The notes beneath the pieces were generated by a model. That model saw only the letters and a program-made list of their open reading frames with translations. It was not told the DNA's origin and ran no database searches. Both the position numbers and the translations under genes were made by a program. This document shows, in pieces, positions 39,805 to 46,813 of a DNA stretch of 46,813 nt (the stretch's first letter is position 1; every line of letters starts with the position of its first letter). The stretch is from Nemertoderma westbladi (Eukaryota > Xenacoelomorpha > Nemertodermatida > Nemertodermatidae): assembly GCA_032718475.1 (NCBI GenBank), contig JAUCBJ010009101.1, positions 1 to 46,813 of the forward strand, read 5' to 3'.

Positions 39805-39965
39805 GGTTGTTTATTGTTTTGGTTAGAAAAGTCAGCCGCGGTAACATTCTCCTTTCTCTCAATTGGTAGATATCAAAATCGTTTATTGTTTTGGTTAGAA
39901 AACCCTGTCTCTGTAACCTGTTCCTTTCCCTCAATTGGTAGGTAACAATTGTCGTTTATTGTATA
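39805..39965 (+). repeat. Dispersed ~62-bp repeat, two tandem copies
   Basis: Two good copies, each with GTTTATTGTTTTGGTTAGAA and CTCAATTGGTAG, preceded by a GGGTGGATGGGAATGTGGGA block equivalent to the CATTCCCA repeat at 1268-1425. Confidence 0.75.
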
Positions 39966-40186
39966 TCTTCATCCTATATCGCATTTTTAATATAATATAT
40001 AAATATAATTACATGCCTTTGTGCATTTAGATGCATACCGGTATGCCTGTACTGCTACTTCATATGATGATACTGATACTGATACTTTAACAGGGCAACG
40101 TGAAACGTGATCCCCTATTCAGCTACTGGCTATTTACCTAACAGACAGTTAGGTAAATATTATATCTCTTTCTCCTGATTGGTTGT

Positions 40187-40245
40187 AGGATCAGATGCTG
40201 TCAGATCAGATCAGATCAGATCAGATAAGGACAGACGTTTTATTC
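40187..40245 (-). pseudogene. Extreme 3'-end fragment of the same LINE family
   Basis: On the minus strand this reads AAAACGTCTGTCCTTATCTG followed by TGATC repeats. It matches the last bases of the LINE at 38026-39005 (AAAACGTCTGTCCTTATCTG, TGATC tail) with some divergence upstream. It is a very short 5'-truncated insertion or residue in the opposite orientation. Confidence 0.7.
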
Positions 40246-40249
40246 TACC

Positions 40250-41176
40250 TCTATTTATAGTGATATACCGGTACCAGTTAGACAAGTTGCCACTGCCCAG
40301 TTTACATTCCATCGGTACTTATATTAAATTTTACTTTACAATTTTTACTTCATTAAATATCAGGTTCTTTGTTTTTAATATTTTCATATGAAGTGCGCAG
40401 TATTTTTTATTATTTCATATTATTTTTTATTTGTTTTTTATGTTGTTGCCCACATCGAAGTTTTTACCGTATCGTTTTTAACAGAAAAATTTTAATCATA
40501 TCGTGCCAACTAGTTTAATTTGTATTATTGCAATATGTAAAATTATCAACATTGTGGTTTTTACTTTCAATCTATGTCGTATAATTTTGAACCCCACTAT
40601 CTGATTATTGTTTATTTATCCTGGTATGTTTGTACCTATAATGTATAATGTATGTACTGTACCTTACATACAGTACTTAATAAAAGAAATATACGCATAT
40701 GCGTAGAATCCTTGTAGATTTGCCAGTTCATTGTATTATATAAGACAGTAAGAATTTATGTGTTGTGCTGTTGTATGTATTAATTGTTATTTGCATTTGG
40801 CGTATTAAACTAAACTAAACTAATGTCTATGTATTATCTGTTCTGTATATGATACCGGTCCGGTACTGCAGTACTGTATCCGTATCCCTAAACACCTGAC
40901 TGCCGTACCTATTATATATATTATATAGCAAAGCAATATATCTATATATAATATATATATATATTCTGAAATGTTTCCGATGCAACATACAGACATAATA
41001 AACGGTACTCATACGGCGATCGCTCAACTACCTACGACTCAGAGAACGTTTTATATAATTTCAGTTAACTGGTTTAATGGCTTACAGGAGGTAGGTCCTA
41101 GGACCAGTTCTTTCGTAGATTGTAGTACCAGTACCGTACCGAGTTAAGGCACCACGCAGCCACGTGCATTCCTATC
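40250..41176. other. Upstream region of SGSM-like gene
   Basis: AT-rich sequence with a (TA)n stretch near 40910-40965 and no ORF of note. It should contain the 5' UTR and promoter of the gene starting at 41177, but no element can be assigned with confidence. Confidence 0.45.
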
Positions 41177-42765
41177 ATGTCTGCAAAAGGGTCCACTGGC
41201 TCAACTGGTATTGCCTCTTCATCTTCGGAGGACAACGATGACTTAAAGGATGACCTTCTCAAAGCCGTGAAACACGGAGTAAAACAGTTGATGGAGGAGG
41301 CTGTCACCCGTAAATTTATTCATGAAGAAAGCGGAAGCATCAGATCCCTTTGCATGTCCATAGAAAATTGTTTGGCCCATGGACTCAAGCGGTGGCCCCT
41401 CGGAAAACCCTCAACATTGTCGCTCATCAATAAAATACACAAATTGGTTCCGAAAATTCGTGATTTACCAAAGAATGTGCGGCTTCTGGAACAGAAAATA
41501 GAAAAGGCGCATAGTAAAAACAAGTTGTTACCGGTTTTAACGAAAAATTTATGGATCCGTTTGGCGATATTCGAGAAATCCATCGTGTCCGCCATCGAGT
41601 ATTTGGCGGATAATTCGGGTAAATACTACGAGTCGTGGGGCTTCATGCGGGACCCGGTCCGTGCGCGGATACTGAGCGCGTTACTGGTTGGACCGTGCGC
41701 CTTGGAGTACTCGAAGATGAAGATTCCGGACCACTTGTGGACCGACCCGCCGGCGGACGAGCTCGTCCAGCGGCACAAAATCCATTGCCAGTCAGATAAA
41801 TCCAGTCTGGAGTCCCCGAAACGGCTGACAATGCGAGTCGCTATGCACAACACAATGTGTAGCTCCAGTCAGGAGGACGTCGTGAGACAGCAGACCATGA
41901 AGGACTACGTGGCCTCGCTGCATCAAAATTCGCGTTCTACGCTGCTCTATGGGAAGAACAACGTTATGGTGCAACCGAGGGACGGAATGCAGCCGTTGGC
42001 GGGTTACCTCTCGCTGCACCGCGCGTCGGAGACCATGTTCCTCAAGTGGACCCCCAACCAGTTAATGCACACGGGCGAGGGCGAACCCGATGGTAAACAG
42101 CCAGGTGTCTGGGCATTCGCGATGAACATCTGTCTGGAGGAGGTCGTCTACTTGCACTGCCATCGGAAGGCGGAGACCGAGGGCGACTCATTGGTGCTCG
42201 TCGGGTTCGATGGGGTCCAACAACCTCCAATTATATTCCCCGCGGGAACTCCGTTCCTCGCGTTCCTGTCCGTGCTGGAGAACGGGTTGCTCCCGGGGGC
42301 GAGGTTGGATCCCCCGCTCCCGTCGGCCGCAGGGAGCGGGGGAGTAGCTCATGGGAGCAGCTCCCAGGATAGCGCCAACAATGAGGATAAAGACGAGCCT
42401 GCGGAAGGATGCGAGGGTAATGGAAACGAATGCTCATCTCCCGGTAAACTCAATAAGGATTACGTGTTCCGCATTGTTAGTACGCGTATACAGGACGACG
42501 CTGTTATGGAACAAGCCGCTTCTATATTCCCCTGGTTGTTTCTCAGCCGCAAGAATTCGGATTCGCCCGCTAGAGGCGCCATCAGCACACCAGCGACTCC
42601 CCCCGCTACCCCCAGACACGCGGCTGGCAGCGAGACCTTCTCCTATTGGTCCGCTGCGACGACAGGTAGTAGCTTTTCCTCAATGAACACGACCCCCGCC
42701 TGTTCGCCTACTCGACACCGCATTAAAGACCTTTGCGATACAATGCAGACGCAGATTATATCAAG
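41177..42765 (+). CDS. SGSM: SGSM-like RabGAP, exon 1 (RUN and Rab-binding domains)
   Basis: Encodes the first 529 residues of a small G-protein signalling modulator (SGSM1/2/RUTBC family), a cytosolic regulator of Rab/Rap GTPases on membranes. A RUN domain spans about 20-195 (KQLMEEAVTRKFIHEESGSI, LAHGLKRWPLG, WGFMRDPVRARIL). A PH-like Rab-binding region follows at about 255-370 (PLAGYLSLHRASETMFLKW, VVYLHCHRK, LENGLLPGARLDPPLP). The exon ends ...QTQIIS plus two bases at a consensus donor (AG|GTAAGT, 42766) in phase 2. The start ATG has a modest context and fits the family N-terminus. The exon is GC-rich against its AT-rich surroundings. Carrying both domains in one 1.6-kb exon is unusual for a gene that is multi-exonic in vertebrates. 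SGSM1 and SGSM2 cannot be told apart here. Confidence 0.9.
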
Positions 42766-43636
42766 GTAAGTTGTTTTCTGTATAAAGTTAGTTTTTCTCA
42801 CAATATTAGTCTGGGGAACACCACCTTAGCATGTAATATTTGAATGGATACCTAACAGGTCTATTTATTTAATGTTCTATAAAAATAATACAATACCAAT
42901 TTAGATGAACTCTTATGTTGCGATACTACTTCCATAACATTTTTTCTTAATATTATTCCAATAGGGAGAGCCGTGTTACCAACTTATAAACTCTGTTTTT
43001 TTTGTATCTCAACATATAATGACGGGTTTGTAGTATTGGTGTTAGATGTCTAATTAGATTCAAAATTAATTCAATATCTATCTATATTGCATATCTATAG
43101 GATATACCCTATAATAAAAAATGATAAATAAAAAGTTCTTAAATAAATAAATAGTGCCATATAAGATAGGGTTACACGTGTTTGCATTAAAGTAAATAAA
43201 TGGGCCTTTGAGCCAGGAATTACTAACAGAGTTTGACGACTTATTTTTAGATGCGGTTCTGATATCAGTATCGTTAACTATTTAATGAGTTTGTTCACTA
43301 AAGAAAGTCTAAGCCATTTTTATGCCAATAGGAAGGGGGAACTATAGTGCCTTGTTATGTTTACCATCGAACTCGCAATCACAGACAACCATTGTACGCG
43401 GTTACATAGATAATCATATATACATTATGCAACATATTTCGTGTGATATCACTTGTAAATGCATCGTATATAGTGGATGAGAGGAGATACCAGGTACATA
43501 CAATATCGTAGAATGGTGCGGCTGATTAATTGTGGTGCCTGGATGATAATTGAATTGTAGACAAGCTAGAGAACAAGCAGGAATCAGTTTATTATCTGTT
43601 ACCGGTATAGGCAAATAGGAGCTGATTACGGCCAAC

Positions 43637-43695
43637 TATTATTTGGTTAGAATAACGTACCACTATAACCTGCTCCAATCCCTTGATTGTTCGTT
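43637..43695 (+). repeat. Dispersed ~62-bp repeat, degenerate copy
   Basis: ATTTGGTTAGAA followed by CTATAACCTGCTCCAATCC and CTTGATTGTTCG; a diverged member in the SGSM intron. Confidence 0.55.
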
Positions 43696-44659
43696 CGCAG
43701 AGATTGGATTTTCATCAACAACCCCCCCCCCCCCCCCCCCCCCGCTTTCGAATTAATTGTCTGCAATTCAACTCCAATTCATTTTGTCTGCAATTAATAT
43801 AGCATTAGAACCATTTAGAAGTAAAAACTACTTAAGCCATTTATTATTTATTGCTCAGCCTTATCCCTATCTCTGAGTAACTGAATTGGTTCTAGCGATG
43901 AAGGTTTCGGCGAGCTATAATGCACACGCCGTGATTTTATGCTAATAATTTCCTGAGTTTTTGTTTGCTGATTCTTAAATGGCCGCGATATTATCGAGTT
44001 AATTAACGTTATTGAGAACGGGGTGACTCGAAGAATATCCATTCCTTCGGAATATTATTATTCGTGTGAATAATATTATTTATATCAGCTATTACGTTGG
44101 GTAGAAACCGAGTAATTTCACTGCGATTTCTGCTTAGCTTTATTTATTTCCGAAACCATATGTAACTTTATACAATATGTTCGTATATATATATTTATTG
44201 ACCAAGTACTTACATAAGAATAACAAAAGTATATCGCACCACAAGTCACAATCGACAAATACATCACAGTAACATTAACACAATAGAAGTAATAATTTAT
44301 TCATCTTTGTTACAGTAATATTACGTCATTAATCACGATTTACGATTTTACAGACCTTGTCCATCAGACATCGTATGTATAATAATAATAATAGCGGTAG
44401 AAAAATACGTTACATATGATATGGTGATAAAAAGTTAAATATTAACTGATAATAACTGAGACATAAACTATTTCTCATGGACATTTAAACACTTAATGGA
44501 TAAATTCCGCGGACTTTATTTTTTTGAAGCTGGCTAATATTTATATCAGGTGGACGGAGATGAGCAGTTAGCTCGCATTCACTACATGTGTACCAATTTT
44601 GATTTAAATTCATAAAGTTGTTACATGTAGACTTCCTTCTACTAACATTAGGCGACAAG

Positions 44660-44844
44660 CCGACCGACCGACCGACCGACCGACCGACCGACCGACCGAC
44701 CGACCGACCGACCGACCGACCGACCGACCGACCGACCGACCGACCGACCGACCGACCGACCGACCGACCGACCGACCGACCGACCGACCGACCGACCGAC
44801 CGACCGACCGACCGACCGACCGACCGACCGACCGACCGACCGAC
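44660..44844. repeat. (GACC)n microsatellite, ~46 units
   Basis: A pure 4-bp array of 185 bp without a visible interruption. The frames reading PTDRPTDR and GRSVGRSV are artefacts. It lies in the SGSM intron about 570 bp upstream of exon 2. Confidence 0.98.
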
Positions 44845-45411
44845 GGTTGATATTGATGTAACCGTATGGGCGTATGCTAAGCTCGCTGACTTCATGACTT
44901 GTCCCACGCGTATTTCCGGAACCGGTATAAAGCACCATCTCTGTATATTGTCGCTAACAACATAGCTGACTTCAATTGCATTTGCTTACATATCTCAATT
45001 ACAGCTGCTACCGCGATTATCTCTCCTTTTTTTCCTACGGGGGTGGCAGGCGTGGCACTCACCACAGGAAGCAGAAATGACGGGGGCTTTGTCTATAGAT
45101 AGAGATACCCGTAACGTTTTATCCCTGTGGACAACCTATCACACACAACTTTTCATTCAAAACGCTTGAGTGATTTAATTAGTGAATTAGTGAAGCAAGG
45201 AAAGTAGCCGGATAGATATCGATATCTATAGCTATGCAGACAGACATCGATAGCTACATTTTACCTAGGGAAACTATCTGTAGGGAGTATCCTTTGCTAC
45301 TAATGGAATTATGAGATAGTACATTTACCTGAGTTTCATGGAAGCATTCTTAGTTATTAATAATAATCATAGTTATTATAAGAATTTTATTATATTTTTG
45401 CTCCATTGCAG

Positions 45412-46741
45412 GGCGTTCTACGGCTGGTTGGCGCATTGCCGGCACCTCAACACCGTTCGCACCCATCTCTCTGGCCTCATTCACAAACGAATCGAGCCGC
45501 GCACCGACGCTGCCGTTGGCGTTACGCTCGACGATTGGAACCGATGCCTCCGACCCGACGGGTCTGTAAGCGATTCCTCCGATCTCGTACGACGGGTTTA
45601 CTACGGAGGGGTTTCGCACTCTCTCCGTCGGAACCTCTGGCCGTACCTCCTCGGCCACTACAAGTTCAACAGCAGCGGCGAGGAGCGCAAAATCGTCGAT
45701 GAGATTGCGGAAGGCGGATACTTCGCGCTGCTCGAGGAGTTAGAATCGGTGGAGGAAGCCATAAAGAACCGGGATAGTTGTTCCTCTACCAGTAGCAATC
45801 GCTTGTCCTCGGACAGCTCGGTCGAGGGCTCGCCCGGTTACGCGCTCGTCCATCAGAACTCCTCGCTCTGCTCCGAGGTCTTCGAGGAAGTCGACTCGAG
45901 TTTCCCGAGTTCCGACCCGCTGGGGAGTCTCGGTCGAGGGAGCGTAGCGAGTTCGGATAGGAGTTCCTCGTTGGCGCGCTCGTCGGACGACGGCGATACG
46001 ATGCGGGACCGGGCCGGATCGACCCGTACGGCCTCGGATTCCGTCGATAAAGGTCTCTACTCGAAGCAGCTCCTCGACGCCTTCGCCCTCAACATCCACC
46101 GCATCGACAAGGACGTCCAACGCTGCGACCGAAACTACTGGTACTTCACGCGGGACAACCTCGACAAATTGCGCCGCGTTATGTGCTGCTACGTGTGGAA
46201 AAATCTATCTGTCGGATACATCCAGGGAATGTGCGACCTCGTCGCCCCTATTCTCGTCATCCTAGACGACGAACCTAAATGTTTCAGCTGCTTCGTCAAC
46301 CTCATGAAGCGAATGACCAAGAACTTTCCCCACGGCGGTACTAGCACCATGGACAGCCACTTCTCCAACATGCGTTCCCTCATACAGATCCTGGACCCCG
46401 AACTGTTCGAGTTGTTCCACCAGAATGGCGACTACACCCACTTCTACTTCTGCTACCGCTGGTTCCTCCTCGACTTTAAGCGCGAGCTCGTCTACGACGA
46501 CGTCTTCGCGGTGTGGGAGACCATCTGGGCCGCCCAGTCTGTGACCACGAACAACTTCGTGCTCTTTATCGCGTTGGCTCTTGTCGAGGCCTACAGAGAC
46601 ATTATCCTCGATAACAACATGGACTTCACCGATATCATTAAGTTCTTCAACGAGATGGCCGAGAAACACGACGCCCAACACGTTCTCCAACTCAGCCGCA
46701 ACCTCGTCCATAGACTCCACGAGATCATTGAGAACAAGTGA
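45412..46741 (+). CDS. SGSM: SGSM-like RabGAP, exon 2 (TBC domain, terminal exon)
   Basis: Continues from exon 1 in phase 2 and supplies residues 530-972. It starts with the family signature AFYGWLAHCRHLNTVRTHLS. The TBC RabGAP domain begins about 588 (YYGGVSHSLRRNLWPYLLGHY) and resumes after a Ser-rich acidic insert (about 650-750). Both catalytic fingers are present: Arg in IDKDVQRCDR (near 765) and Gln in YIQGMCD (near 800), so GTPase-activating function is expected. It ends ...HEIIENK then TGA. ENK-type endings are usual in the family, which supports this as the true stop, although GTGAGT overlapping the stop also resembles a donor. Total length 972 aa fits family size. Confidence 0.92.
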
Positions 46742-46813
46742 GTCTATTATCGACCTAGGTACTGTTATTGAATCAACATAACTTCAGGTTTGTTATTGAT
46801 GTGCTGATTGTGT
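46742..46813 (+). other. 3' flank of SGSM-like gene
   Basis: Only 72 bp remain in the window; no polyadenylation signal is seen in them. Confidence 0.5.

Larger units (their letters stand above)
42766..45411 (+). other. SGSM: SGSM-like intron, 2646 bp
   Basis: Bounded by GTAAGT and by a pyrimidine-rich acceptor ending CTCCATTGCAG at 45411. Splicing keeps the frame: the split codon AG|G gives Arg in ISRAFYGWL, a conserved SGSM stretch. The intron holds a degenerate copy of the dispersed repeat (43637-43695), a C22 run (43722-43743) and a long GACC microsatellite. Confidence 0.9.

Noticed and set aside
44485-44965. Ser/Arg/Gly/Val and Pro/Thr/Asp/Arg repeat proteins
   Set aside because: Pure translation of the GACC microsatellite in an intron.
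46733-46741. Splice donor overlapping the SGSM stop codon (GTGAGT)
   Set aside because: The ENK ending followed by TGA fits the family C-terminus and total length; a further exon cannot be excluded without sequence beyond the window.

Overview
The window is metazoan nuclear DNA, most likely from a marine invertebrate; the phylum cannot be fixed from this sequence. The host background is AT-rich and dense in short repeats. The only clear host gene is SGSM-like (RUN + TBC RabGAP) on the + strand at 41177-46741. It has two large exons that join in frame to give 972 codons. One 100-N assembly gap (28476-28575) and several long G/C homopolymers mark weak points of the assembly.

About 27 kb (3494-30701) is a nest of transposons inside transposons, which can be unpicked because nearly every layer keeps exact target-site duplications (TSDs). 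The outermost layer is a hAT-like element of about 0.76 kb once its inserts are subtracted (TSD CTGCTGAA). It was hit twice. On the left sits a foldback element with minisatellite arms (3696-25794, 9-bp TSD TTAATTTTG). Into its left arm jumped a 20.6-kb BEL/Pao LTR retrotransposon (3972-24553, 5-bp TSD GGTCT), whose leader was later hit by a Penelope-like element (19604-21342, 12-bp TSD). On the right are three stacked TIR elements, all with 8-bp TSDs (26105-30433 > 27131-30241 > 27701-29757). The innermost carries a zinc-finger/PHD-like ORF cut by the gap.

The BEL/Pao element is the most interesting object. It lies on the minus strand, and its LTRs (1251 and 1252 bp) are nearly identical, so the insertion is recent. 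Its 2696-aa Gag-Pol has an N-terminal extension of about 790 aa ahead of the usual Gag, then zinc knuckles, protease, RT, RNase H, integrase and the C-terminal domain. Downstream of pol, where some BEL/Pao elements carry env, there is a compact set of unrecognised ORFs: a small overlapping ORF, then 761, 453 and 140 aa. None looks like an envelope protein. The 453-aa protein carries a zinc-finger array laid out like the one in BEL Gag, and the 140-aa protein ends in a strongly basic tail. One RNase H catalytic Asp appears to be replaced by Gly.

Right of the nest (30.7-41.1 kb) are further TIR/foldback elements (31033-36244 containing 31397-34352 and 35132-35854; 36767-37717), decayed LINE fragments, a tRNA-derived SINE-like unit, and copies of a dispersed repeat of about 62 bp that recurs across the whole window. 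The left 3.4 kb holds only repeats. Most ORFs outside the BEL element, the Penelope ORF and SGSM are artefacts of minisatellites with unit lengths that keep frames open.
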